Shown here piece by piece: positions 35,400 through 43,450 of a DNA stretch of 43,767 bases. A program made the position numbers and the translations under genes. The notes beneath the pieces are model-generated. The model had not been told where the DNA came from, made no database searches, and saw nothing but the letters and a program-made list of their open reading frames with translations. Numbering within the stretch: the stretch's first letter is position 1; each line of letters starts with the position of its first letter. The stretch is from Bartonella gabonensis (GTDB taxonomy: Bacteria > Pseudomonadota > Alphaproteobacteria > Rhizobiales > Rhizobiaceae): the NCBI RefSeq assembly GCF_903679515.1, contig NZ_CAHOYM010000016.1, positions 1 through 43,767 on the forward strand. The letters run 5' to 3'.

Positions 35400-36059
35400 T
35401 TAATGCTTCGTTTTATCAAGTTTTCGTACGATTTTATCAGAAGTCCATTGGGTTATAATATTGAGCATGATCAACAAAATGATGACGATGGTCATGATGA
35501 AGGTATTATAGCGTTGATAGCCATAACGGATTGCCATGTCTCCTAAACCGCCTCCACCGAGATATCCGGCAAGTGAGGTGGCTCCTATGAGAGAAATGAC
35601 CATGACTGTAAAACCGGTAATCAGGCTAGGGAGAGCTTCAGGAATAAGAACATGTCTGATGATTTGAAGGCGGCTTGCACCCATAGAGCGGATCGCTTCA
35701 ATGAGACCATTTTCAACTGTTTTAAAAGAGAGTTCGGCCATGCGTGCATAAAAAGGAATAGCTGAAATAGTGAGAACAAAAATTACAGAAGGCATTCCCA
35801 CACCTTTTCCTACAACGATACGGGTAACGGGAAGAAGATAAAATGCAAGAATAATAAAGGGAATGGCACGAATACTGTCAATGATGATGCTTAAAGGGCG
35901 ATTGATAAGAGATGAAGAAAAAATTCCACCACGTGCTGTTGTATGAAGAAGAAGACCAAGAGGAAGTCCTATAATAAGTGCTATCAAAGAAGCACTTATC
36001 GTCATCAAGATTGTATCAAAAAGGGCATTGGGAAGTTCATGAGATAGAACATTAAACAT
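35400..36059 (-). CDS. metI: D-methionine ABC transporter permease MetI
   Basis: A 219-aa inner-membrane permease of the methionine importer MetNIQ. Five hydrophobic segments are visible. The ATPase-coupling loop reads GLIEAIRSMGASRLQIIRHVLIPEALP (EAA motif, about residues 122-148; shown in parts GLIEAIRSMGAS and HVLIPEALP), followed by SLIGATSLAGYLGGGGLGD, which is typical of MetI. The start ATG at 36059 overlaps the metN stop by 8 bp, so translation is probably coupled. It is the last gene of the minus-strand metQ-metN-metI cluster. A decayed fragment like its 3' end lies about 300 bp downstream. Confidence 0.93.
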   Translation of the reverse strand: MFNVLSHELPNALFDTILMTISASLIALIIGLPLGLLLHTTARGGIFSSSLINRPLSIIIDSIRAIPFIILAFYLLPVTRIVVGKGVGMPSVIFVLTISAIPFYARMAELSFKTVENGLIEAIRSMGASRLQIIRHVLIPEALPSLITGFTVMVISLIGATSLAGYLGGGGLGDMAIRYGYQRYNTFIMTIVIILLIMLNIITQWTSDKIVRKLDKTKH

Positions 36060-37086
36060 AACCTAATACCTCGCAATATTGTCCTTTTTCGGTTAACCAT
36101 TGAACAGCTTTTTTAAAAGCTTCTTGATCTTGAGCAGGAAGAGCAAGGAAGAGTCGCCCGATGGTTTCTCCTTGGACGGTATCAATGCCTCCGTGGAGAA
36201 TACGTGCTCTTAAACCGCTTTCATCTTCTAGAAGATGGAGAAAAGGTTGTTGAGCAATTTCACCAGCAATATTCATTTCAATAACAGCTTCTTGACCGAT
36301 GGGTTTAATATTCTTTGCATATTTTTCAGGAAGTTGTGGTGTAACAAGTTTCAGCATGGCAATGGTTGTTTCTTCTTGTGGGGATGTAAAAATATCTTTT
36401 ACACGTCCTTCTTCCACAATGCGTCCTTGATTGAGAACAACAACGCGATGCGCAATGGTCCGTACTACTTCCATTTCGTGGGTAATAAGCACAACTGTGA
36501 GATTGAGGCGGTTGTTAATATCAGCCAGAAGTTCAAGAATAGACTGTGTTGTTTCAGGATCAAGAGCAGAGGTTGCTTCATCTGATAACAATATTTTAGG
36601 ATTAGCAGCAAGCGCACGGGCAATGCCAACGCGTTGTTTTTGCCCTCCTGATAATTCTGCTGGATAGCAATATTCTTTACCACATAATCCTACTAATTCA
36701 ATAAGTTCAAGCGCACGTTTGTGGCGTTGTTTTTTATTTATTCCTGTTAATTTGAGTGGTAATGCAATGTTATCAATCACCTTTTGCGATGAAAGGAGAT
36801 TGAAATGTTGAAAAATCATCCCAATTCGTTGACGATAAGGCGCCCATTCTGTTTCTGATAGATTAGAAATATTGATACCTTCAAAAAAAAGAGAGCCTGT
36901 ATCAATTTTTTCTAATCCATTTAAACAGCGAATAAGTGTTGATTTTCCTGCTCCACTACGGCCAATAATACCAAGGATTTCACCGGTATGGATCTCAAGA
37001 GATAAGTTATCAACTGCTGGAATGCCCGCCGTTTTGTTAAAACAACGGCTGACATTTTTTAAGGAAATGAGGGCGTTTTTTTCCAT
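36052..37086 (-). CDS. metN: Methionine ABC transporter ATP-binding protein MetN
   Basis: A 344-aa cytoplasmic ATPase driving methionine import. Motifs: Walker A GRSGAGKST (about 42-50), Q-loop MIFQHFNLL, signature LSGGQKQR, Walker B ILLSDEATSALD and switch His in LITHEME. The C-terminal 80 residues are a NIL domain, the methionine-sensing inhibitory module of MetN proteins (family knowledge), so transport is expected to be shut down by internal methionine. It starts at 37086, 48 bp after the metQ stop, and overlaps metI. No SAM riboswitch was recognised upstream of the cluster. Confidence 0.94.
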   Translation of the reverse strand: MEKNALISLKNVSRCFNKTAGIPAVDNLSLEIHTGEILGIIGRSGAGKSTLIRCLNGLEKIDTGSLFFEGINISNLSETEWAPYRQRIGMIFQHFNLLSSQKVIDNIALPLKLTGINKKQRHKRALELIELVGLCGKEYCYPAELSGGQKQRVGIARALAANPKILLSDEATSALDPETTQSILELLADINNRLNLTVVLITHEMEVVRTIAHRVVVLNQGRIVEEGRVKDIFTSPQEETTIAMLKLVTPQLPEKYAKNIKPIGQEAVIEMNIAGEIAQQPFLHLLEDESGLRARILHGGIDTVQGETIGRLFLALPAQDQEAFKKAVQWLTEKGQYCEVLGYV

Positions 37087-37134
37087 TTAAAATTACCAGA
37101 ATGTTTAGCAAAACGACGAGAATATGAGGCACAA

Positions 37135-37953
37135 TTACCAAGATGTTTGTGCTGCTGGACCAAAAATCTCTTTGATTTTTGCACGGACAGGCTCGCTATT
37201 GTAGGCAGCAACTAATTTTTTGACCCATGGTTCATCTTTGTCTCTGGTTCGCACAACAATGATATTGTTATAGGGATTATTTTCTGTTTTTTCCCATGCG
37301 ATGACATCTTTTTGCAAGTCTAGTCCAGAGACTAAAGCCCAATTTGTATTGACAACGCCCATATCAAAATCATCAATGGCTCGCCCTAACATGCCGGTAT
37401 CGAGTTCCCGAATTTGTAAGTTTTTAGAATTTTCAATAATATCCAGTGGAGAGGCAAGAATATCGTGAGGGTCTTTTAATTTAATAAGATTTAAAGAATT
37501 GAGAAGAAGGAGGGCTCTTCCACCGTTGGATGGATCATTAGGAATGCCAACGTGTGCTCTCTCGCGCAATTCTTTTATGTCTTTAATTTTGTGAGAATAG
37601 AGACCTATTGGGGCAATAAACGTGTATCCTACAATTGAAAGTTTATAACCGCGCTGTTCCATTTGGTTTTTAAGATAAGGTGCGTGCTGAAAAGCATTTG
37701 CATCAATCTCTCCTGCATTAACAGCATCGTTGGGCAAAGCGTAATCAGAAAAGTAAACAAGTTCAATTTCTAAATCAGCTTTTTTAGCTTGCTCTGCAGC
37801 GACTTGCCAAACAGTTGCTTCGTGTCCTTCCATAATACCAAGTTTGATTTTTGATTTGTCTGCGGCCATGGAAAAAGCAGTAGACAAAAAAAGTGTAAAG
37901 AGAGAGAGGAATAAGCCTATAACCTGACTGCGAGAAAAAAATTTTAATGTCAT
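37135..37953 (-). CDS. metQ: Methionine-binding protein MetQ (NlpA family)
   Basis: A 272-aa periplasmic binding protein of the NlpA/MetQ family that supplies methionine to MetNI. Residues 1-31 are a signal peptide ending AFSMAAD. No Cys follows, so unlike E. coli MetQ it is not a lipoprotein and should be freely periplasmic. Family motifs are KIKLGIMEGHEATVWQVAAE, VYFSDYALPNDAVNAGEIDANAFQH in parts (YALPNDAVNAGEIDANAFQH), IPNDPSNGGRALLLL and GVVNTNWA. It is the first gene of the minus-strand cluster. Confidence 0.94.
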   Translation of the reverse strand: MTLKFFSRSQVIGLFLSLFTLFLSTAFSMAADKSKIKLGIMEGHEATVWQVAAEQAKKADLEIELVYFSDYALPNDAVNAGEIDANAFQHAPYLKNQMEQRGYKLSIVGYTFIAPIGLYSHKIKDIKELRERAHVGIPNDPSNGGRALLLLNSLNLIKLKDPHDILASPLDIIENSKNLQIRELDTGMLGRAIDDFDMGVVNTNWALVSGLDLQKDVIAWEKTENNPYNNIIVVRTRDKDEPWVKKLVAAYNSEPVRAKIKEIFGPAAQTSW

Positions 37954-38478
37954 GTGCTTTTAACTTTCTTTTCCAAGAGATTTTTGAAGAAAGCTTCAAT
38001 ATACTCTATATTTTTTTAAGGAAAGTTGAAGTTATAAAAGCTTTAGAGAATATTCAATCACTTTTATTTTAAAAAGAATATTCTTTTTTTCTCTCTTTTC
38101 CGCAGTTTTGGGAAAACATCATCATTTGTTCATAGAAATTCTCTGAAATTTAGGCAATCAATTCTTCTATTGTAATCGTTGGTTGAGGGAACCAATTACG
38201 CTTTAAAAACTTCTTTAAGAGACGATGGATTGAAGCGCCAAGCAATCAGATGATGTTTTCGCGATCAATTCATGAGGGACTTACTGCGCAATTAAGATCA
38301 AAAGGCCGTCGTGTAGAGGGGTTGAGGGCACAAGAGAGATTTTGTTGCAGAGATTTTATTGCAATGGGGTTGGAAGGCTTTGGGGAAAATAAAAATTGAT
38401 GATGACTGGATTTAAAAGCGGCAAATTTTTGCAAAGGAAAATATTTTGCCCTTCACATGTTAGAGAGGAAGAAAAATA
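37954..38478. other. Intergenic region with a possible coding remnant
   Basis: Upstream of both metQ and the SH3 gene. A frame from ATG at 38252 gives about 49 residues (MMFSRSIHEGLTAQLRSKGR...). A shift in the next frame near 38340 continues with RDFVAEILLQWGWKALGKIK before a stop. It reads like a broken basic protein, but I could not place the family. No riboswitch fold was recognised. Confidence 0.35.
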
Positions 38479-39117
38479 ATGTTAAGAAAGAATTTATTAT
38501 CAACGATAATGATTTTACGGGCTTTGGCAGCATCAGTGGTGGCAATGGCTGTTTCTTACGCACAAGCTGGGACCATAACTGGAACCGTTGCTCGTGTTGC
38601 ATCAGGTCAGGTATCTTTACGCACCGGTCCTGCGACAGCTTATAAAGTGATCACAATGGTTCCAATGGGGGCAAAAGTGCAAATTTATGGCTGCTTATCC
38701 AATAAAACTTGGTGTTCTCTTGGTTATCATGGAAAAGTTGGGTGGGCATCTGCACGTTATGTCAATGTCACTAATGTTCCTACCATTGCTTTTACAAAGA
38801 TGCCTGTAAAATCAACTTCCATGAAAAAATCGCCAAAAGAAAAAGTAAAACAGGTTGTTTCCGATTTTAAAGCTCTTCCGGTAATGCAAAAAACACGCAA
38901 AAACATGCAAAAATTGTACAGAACTGATGTGATTATCGATTCCACAGGTGTTAAAAAAAGGGATGAACGGACAATTTTAAATCCTTCGCCAACAGCACAA
39001 GAAGTCTCTGTAAAGCACGTCAATGCTTATAATCCATTCTTTCCAGATAAGGATAATGACAAAAATTTTGAACGCAATGAAACGCGTTACCGTGTTGTGA
39101 CCTATCCTGCACCATAA
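38479..39117 (+). CDS. Secreted bacterial SH3-domain protein
   Basis: A 212-aa protein with a signal peptide (residues 1-30, cut after SYAQA). One SH3b domain spans about 33-97, with VASGQVSLRTGPATAYKVI, VPMGAKVQIYGC, WCSLGYHGKVGWASARYV. The rest is basic and looks disordered (about 105-212). SH3b domains bind peptidoglycan or proteins in the periplasm (family knowledge), so a cell-wall role is plausible. Two Cys in the domain (IYGCLSNKTWCS) could pair. A good SD (gaggaag) stands 7 bp before the ATG. It is monocistronic. Confidence 0.85.
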   Translation: MLRKNLLSTIMILRALAASVVAMAVSYAQAGTITGTVARVASGQVSLRTGPATAYKVITMVPMGAKVQIYGCLSNKTWCSLGYHGKVGWASARYVNVTNVPTIAFTKMPVKSTSMKKSPKEKVKQVVSDFKALPVMQKTRKNMQKLYRTDVIIDSTGVKKRDERTILNPSPTAQEVSVKHVNAYNPFFPDKDNDKNFERNETRYRVVTYPAP

Positions 39118-39158
39118 GGATAAAGTCAATCTCACGACAAGCAATGACAAACAGGATG

Positions 39159-39189
39159 GCAGCATGAAGCAAAAAATGCTTTATGCTGC
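39159..39189 (+). terminator. Hairpin after the SH3-domain gene
   Basis: gcagcatgaagca pairs with tgctttatgctgc around a loop of five A, with one mismatch in the stem. The T-run expected of an intrinsic terminator is lacking, so its role as the gene's terminator is only likely by position, 42 bp past the stop. Confidence 0.5.
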
Positions 39190-39234
39190 TAACCCTATTG
39201 TATCATAAAGGGCTTCAAGATGGCGAGGGGTAAC

Positions 39235-39554
39235 TTTAAGGCGGCGAGAGTTAAGAATATTCAGGGTAAAATTTGTCAACGTCTCGAGCTACTGTTCTTT
39301 AGGGGGATGTTTGATAGAATTTTTTTCAAGAAAAGCTGGATTTTTTAAGAGAATGGTGAGAAGCTTTTTGTCCTTATTCTGTTGTGTTGTAAGGCGGCAT
39401 GAGGACGGTGATCGGTGCAAACTGTTTAAAAAGTGCGATTGTGTACAAGAGCAGTGCAGATAGAGATCTTCGTTTTTTAAGGCGGTGAGGTATTCAAGGA
39501 TATTCTAAGGGTAGAATTTGTCAACGCTCTGAATGACTGTTCTTTAGGGGAGTG
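39235..39554. repeat. Imperfect direct repeat of about 75 bp, two copies
   Basis: 39235-39309 and 39476-39554 share tttaaggcgg.gag, atattc, agggta.aatttgtcaacg and actgttctttaggggg/a. On the minus strand the first copy reads ETLTNFTLNILNSRRLKVTP, followed by RHLEALYDTIG, so both may be pieces of a duplicated, decayed minus-strand gene. I do not recognise the family. Confidence 0.6.
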
Positions 39555-39589
39555 ATATGAATCCACAGTAGGGGAAGATTCTGCTAAAG

Positions 39590-39634
39590 AGAAGCCGGAC
39601 TTTTGACAGACCGGCTAGGGCTCTTCGTCCTTTT
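39590..39634 (-). repeat. Interspersed repeat, copy 2, and candidate asd terminator
   Basis: It shares agaagccggacttttga with 27237. In this copy agccgg (39593-39598) and ccggct (39611-39616) form a 6-bp stem with a 12-nt loop, 30 bp beyond the asd stop. It could end asd transcription, though no T-run follows. Confidence 0.5.
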
Positions 39635-39644
39635 GGATAAGTCG

Positions 39645-40676
39645 TTAATTTACGGACTTAGGTTTTATTAAATGACGAGAAATGAGTAATTCAGCAATTT
39701 GAACGGCATTCAATGCGGCGCCTTTTCTTAAATTATCGGCGACAACCCAGAAAGCTAAACCATTTTCAACGGTGATATCTTCACGAACACGGCTAATAAA
39801 GGTGTCATCTTCTCCTGTACATTCATAAGGTGTGGTATAGCCACCATCTTCGTGTTTATCGATAAGCTGACAACCAGGGGCATCGCGCAGAAGTGCTTGT
39901 GCTTCAGATGCGCTGAGTGGTTTTTCAAATTCAACATGGACAGCCTCTGCATGACCGATAAAGACCGGAACCCGAACAGCAGTAGCTGTTAATTTAATTT
40001 TCGGATCAAGAATTTTCTTCGTTTCAGCCGTCATTTTCCATTCTTCTTTTGTATAACCATCTTCCATGAAGACATCGATATGGGGAATGACATTAAAGGC
40101 AATGCGTTTGGTGAATTTTTTTGATGTAATTGGATCAGCAACAAACACTGCGCGTGATTGTTCGAAAAGTTCGTCCATTCCTTTCTTCCCAGCCCCAGAA
40201 ACCGATTGATATGTAGAGACAACAACACGTTTAATGGTGGCAGCATCATGGAGAGGTTTTAAAGCTAAGACCAGTTGAATTGTTGAACAATTGGGATTGG
40301 CTATAATATTACGCTTAGAAAAGGCACTTATCGCTTCAGCATTAACTTCAGGGACAATCAACGGAACATTGGCATCATAGCGCCACGTGGAGGAATTGTC
40401 GATGACGACACAGCCTGCTGCAGCGATTTTAGGGGCATATTCTTTGGAAATGCTTCCCCCCGAAGACATCAGACACAAATCTGTGTCAGAAAAATCATAA
40501 GTATCTAGTGCTTTTACTTTTAAAGTTTTGTCCCCATAAGAAACTTCTTGCCCTAGTGAGCGTCGTGATGCCAGAGGAACAATTTCGTGCGCAGGAAAAC
40601 CACGCTCTTCTAAAATTGTAAGCATTTCACGACCGACATTTCCTGTTGCGCCAGCAATTGCAACTTTAAAACTCAT
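39645..40676 (-). CDS. asd: Aspartate-semialdehyde dehydrogenase
   Basis: A 343-aa cytoplasmic enzyme that reduces aspartyl phosphate with NADPH to aspartate semialdehyde. This is the branch point to lysine/diaminopimelate, threonine and methionine. The nucleotide motif is AGATGNVG (residues 8-15). The catalytic Cys is C130 in ANPNCSTIQ. Substrate-binding parts are SSGGSISKEY, STYQSVSGAGKKGMDEL, and EEWKMTAETKKIL. Length and motifs are those of the common bacterial form. A good SD (gaaggag) lies 8 bp before the ATG. It is transcribed alone on the minus strand. Confidence 0.96.
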   Translation of the reverse strand: MSFKVAIAGATGNVGREMLTILEERGFPAHEIVPLASRRSLGQEVSYGDKTLKVKALDTYDFSDTDLCLMSSGGSISKEYAPKIAAAGCVVIDNSSTWRYDANVPLIVPEVNAEAISAFSKRNIIANPNCSTIQLVLALKPLHDAATIKRVVVSTYQSVSGAGKKGMDELFEQSRAVFVADPITSKKFTKRIAFNVIPHIDVFMEDGYTKEEWKMTAETKKILDPKIKLTATAVRVPVFIGHAEAVHVEFEKPLSASEAQALLRDAPGCQLIDKHEDGGYTTPYECTGEDDTFISRVREDITVENGLAFWVVADNLRKGAALNAVQIAELLISRHLIKPKSVN

Positions 40677-41196
40677 TTTCTATACTCCTTCGTATCTCTC
40701 CATCTTTATTCCCCGCGCTATACTCAGGAGAGAGTGAGTTGGTTAAGGAACATTCTTAAATTATATCTTCAACAATCCCATTTTGTGCACACCATCATAA
40801 TTGCCAGCACAATAACGTGTTTTATTTCAAATAATACTGTCTTTTTTATCTTTCAGAATTGAAAAAAATTGAATATTTTACGCTAAGTCTTCATCTTTTT
40901 GTGAGAGCACTTAAGGGAATTTTTTATCTTCTGTCAATTGTTTCTCTTCACACTTGTAAATTTTTAAAAGATGGTATGATGCATTGCGTTAGAAGATTTT
41001 TTTATCTTTTATCTGTTAAATCTTCAATTATTTGATCTCTTCTCCCCATTTCTAAAGACAAAGATTTCTACTCAGATTGTTTTCAGACCGGATATCTTTC
41101 TCCTTTTGGAGAGACAGTTAAAATTCTTTTCAATGTTATTTAGCACAGTTGATTTTCTTTCAGTAAATTCATGAAAATAAGCGGCTGTTTTTTTCA
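40677..41196. other. Intergenic region between asd and the island
   Basis: About 520 bp rich in T and C runs. I see no coding frame, RNA gene or convincing terminator. It must hold the asd promoter near its left end and marks the edge of the integrase-bearing island. Confidence 0.4.
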
Positions 41197-41538
41197 TCAG
41201 AAATCAACTGCAAAATTGCTTTTTGTTTTTTTATGGTGGAGTTCTCTAAAATTTCTCAAAAGGGCATGTTCTTTTTCGCTATAGGTTTCTTGATTATAGG
41301 GTGAGTGATGTTCTTTTGTGAGGTTATTTTCTTGTGTAGTAATATCCGCATAAAAAAAGGTAATGGGAACCGCCAGTATGTTGGCAATTTCTTGTAAACG
41401 CCCTGCACCTACATGATTGAAGCCTTTTTCATATTTTGGAATTTGTTGGAAACTGACATCTAAATGGCTTCCTAATTCTTTTTGAGAAAGTCCTATGGCA
41501 GTGCGTCTTTGACGAATTCTTTGCTTGACCAGAAACAT
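41197..41538 (-). CDS. XRE-family HTH regulator, frameshifted near its start
   Basis: A phage-repressor-like DNA-binding protein. From the ATG at 41538 it is 113 aa with a complete HTH_3 domain (QRIRQRRTAIGLSQKELG, QQIPKYEKGFNHV, RLQEIANILAVPITFFY). The family usually starts about 10 residues earlier. An ATG at 41566, 7 bp after a strong SD (ggaggggg), gives MQTKNPHFNDV in a different frame. Removing one T from the T3 at 41533-41535 would join this to LVKQRIRQRR. So the original gene probably ran from 41566 and now has a one-base insertion. It may survive from the internal ATG, which lacks a good SD. It diverges from the integrase and probably once controlled the island. Confidence 0.75.
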   Translation of the reverse strand: MFLVKQRIRQRRTAIGLSQKELGSHLDVSFQQIPKYEKGFNHVGAGRLQEIANILAVPITFFYADITTQENNLTKEHHSPYNQETYSEKEHALLRNFRELHHKKTKSNFAVDF

Positions 41539-41674
41539 CGTTAAAATGTGGATTTTTGGTTTGCATGTTAAGCCCCCCTCCGGTTGCAAGCGCCCTCGCA
41601 TGAGTATTCCGTGATCTGGTAACACATTGATTTATAATGATAAATCATCATTTTTCAACTTGAATCATAGCTCC

Positions 41675-41793
41675 GAATATAGTAAGATTCTTTCATCACA
41701 AACCTTCTCATATCGTATCAATTAATATCACTTGCTTGCATGTCAAAAGCGGGGCTGGCGTGTGGGTAAAAACTATAGAAGAAAGGACTAAAA
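41675..41793 (+). repeat. Upstream segment of the intact integrase (copy 3)
   Basis: It begins gaatatagtaagattctttc and lies 119 bp before the integrase ATG. The equivalent segments stand 120 bp and 117 bp before the two decayed integrases, and one lies alone at 35176. It is either the integrase promoter region or part of an attachment site. Confidence 0.6.
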
Positions 41794-42972
41794 ATGCCTC
41801 TTATGAACCGTCTTAATGCAAGGTCTGTCGCAACATTGGGGGCTGGCAAATATAATGATGGTGCCGGCTTGCTTCTTCATAAGCGTAAAGATGGAGGTGC
41901 TCAATGGCTTTATCGTTATACCATTCACGGGCGGCGCCGTGAAATGGGCTTGGGTGCTTTAAGACATGTCTCTTTAAAACAAGCCCGTGAATTAGCAACG
42001 GGGTGGCGCTCTGTTCTTCGTGAAGGGCGTGACCCCATTAAAGAACGTGAGAAACAAAAGCGTGAGGCAATAAGTAACCTCCATTATCTAAAAGACATTG
42101 CCTTAGATGCTTTTGAAAGTCGTAAAGCTGAATTAGAAGGTGACGGCAAGGCTGGGAACTGGTTTCTACCTTTACAACTTTATGTTCTCCCCAAATTAGG
42201 CTGTATTCCCATTTCAGAGATTACGCAAACAGAGATACGCAATGTACTTGCTCCCATATGGCATATAAAAGCTGATACAGCTCGTAAAGCACTAAACCGT
42301 CTCAATCTTTGTCTCAAACATGCGGCTGCATTAGGATTGGATGTTGATTTACAAGCAACAGAAAAAGCACGCGCTCTCTTAGGTAAACAGCGTCATAAGG
42401 TCACTAATAGACCAGCAATGGATTGGAAAGATGTGCCGGCTTTTTATAAAACACTTTGTGAAGCATCAACCATAACACAACTGGCTTTACGTTTGCTTAT
42501 TCTGACAGGCGTTCGTACCAATCCTTTGCGTTATATTCATAAGGATCAAGTTGAGGGGAATATATGGACTATTCCTGCTGAGAATATGAAAGGAAGGCGT
42601 GATGCTACAAAAGAATTTCGCGTGCCTCTATCATCTGAAGCATTAGAAATCTTAAAACAAGCGCGCCTTTTATCTCGCAATGATTTCTTTTTTTCTGCAA
42701 CTGGTCGAGGTCCCCTTGCTGAGAAATGTATGTCACACTACATGAAACGCGCTGGACTTGAAGCCTGCACCCATGGTTTTCGCTCTAGTTTACGTGATTG
42801 GCTCGCAGAAACAACCGATGCCCCTTATGAAGTCGCAGAAACCATTCTAGGTCATACGGTTGGGGGGAAAGTGGAGCGTGCCTATCGTCGGACTGATTAT
42901 TTAGAACAGCGTCGTATCTATATGGATAAATGGGCGGCTTATGTCACTGGTCAAAACAATAGTTGTGGATAG
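41794..42972 (+). CDS. int: P4-type tyrosine integrase
   Basis: A 392-aa site-specific recombinase that inserts and excises a genomic island. The N-terminal arm-binding domain (DUF4102 type) spans about residues 1-90, with GAGKYNDGAGLLLHKRKDG and GLGALRHVSLKQARELA. A SAM-like core-binding domain follows. Catalytic residues: R241 in LILTGVRTN, H327 and R330 in THGFRSSLRDW, H354 in LGHTVGG and Tyr364 in ERAYRRTDY. All are present, so the enzyme should be active. The Glu usual after the first Arg is replaced (TNPLR). SD aagga is 6 bp before the ATG. Two decayed copies occur elsewhere in the window. Confidence 0.95.
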   Translation: MPLMNRLNARSVATLGAGKYNDGAGLLLHKRKDGGAQWLYRYTIHGRRREMGLGALRHVSLKQARELATGWRSVLREGRDPIKEREKQKREAISNLHYLKDIALDAFESRKAELEGDGKAGNWFLPLQLYVLPKLGCIPISEITQTEIRNVLAPIWHIKADTARKALNRLNLCLKHAAALGLDVDLQATEKARALLGKQRHKVTNRPAMDWKDVPAFYKTLCEASTITQLALRLLILTGVRTNPLRYIHKDQVEGNIWTIPAENMKGRRDATKEFRVPLSSEALEILKQARLLSRNDFFFSATGRGPLAEKCMSHYMKRAGLEACTHGFRSSLRDWLAETTDAPYEVAETILGHTVGGKVERAYRRTDYLEQRRIYMDKWAAYVTGQNNSCG

Positions 42973-43146
42973 CTCTAACTCTTTTTCACATTTAATCCAT
43001 AACGGATAATATAATCACAAATTATGGCTCCTCTTGAATAAAAAGTCACAAGATATTGTTTTTTTGCTGGAAAAGTTTGCTACGAATTGCTATTTATATA
43101 TAGTAAATCAATGCTGATTCGATCATTTACATAGAGAGGGGACTTC

Positions 43147-43347
43147 ATGATTCCAAATGAACCACTTCTCACGGTGCGTGAGAGTGCAAAAATACTTAAT
43201 ATAAGTGTTTCAACACTTTGGCGGCGGGTCGCTGATGGCTCGGTACCAAAGCCTTTAAAGATTGGCTTCTTAGCGCGTTGGTTACAATCTGACCTTGACG
43301 ATGTAATCGAAAAGGCAAAAAACCAACGTGGCAACGACGCCGCCTAA
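43147..43347 (+). CDS. AlpA-like helix-turn-helix regulator
   Basis: A 66-aa winged HTH of the AlpA/excisionase type. The domain is nearly the whole protein: LLTVRESAKILNISVSTLWR then RVADGSVPKPLKIG and RWLQSDLDDVIEKA. In P4-like islands such proteins activate the integrase or promote excision (family knowledge). A strong SD (gagagggg) is 6 bp before the ATG. It sits between integrase and primase on the same strand, as in P4-like elements. Confidence 0.9.
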   Translation: MIPNEPLLTVRESAKILNISVSTLWRRVADGSVPKPLKIGFLARWLQSDLDDVIEKAKNQRGNDAA

Positions 43348-43368
43348 AGAAAACTTCGCCTTACTTAT

Positions 43369-43423
43369 AGGACAGACAAAGTATTTCGAGTTTCGCAAAT
43401 CCCGAAATAACAGAATCTGTCCT
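43369..43423 (+). other. Nested hairpin between the AlpA-like and primase genes
   Basis: An outer perfect 8-bp stem (aggacaga / tctgtcct; 43369-43376, 43416-43423) encloses an inner perfect 7-bp stem (tatttcg / cgaaata; 43382-43388, 43403-43409). There is no T-run. It lies in the leader of the primase gene and could be an RNA control element, a processing site or a DNA-binding site. Confidence 0.55.
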
Positions 43424-43450
43424 GTAATGCAAGTAGCAGGAAGGGATTTT

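Noticed and set aside
35283-35546. Plus-strand 87-codon frame near metI
   Set aside because: Its end overlaps metI in antisense and the rest has no features; its likeness to the frame at 35020 only reflects the metI-like fragment.
37954-38478. SAM riboswitch upstream of metQ
   Set aside because: I could not find the conserved core or pseudoknot pairing of a SAM-I or SAM-II element.
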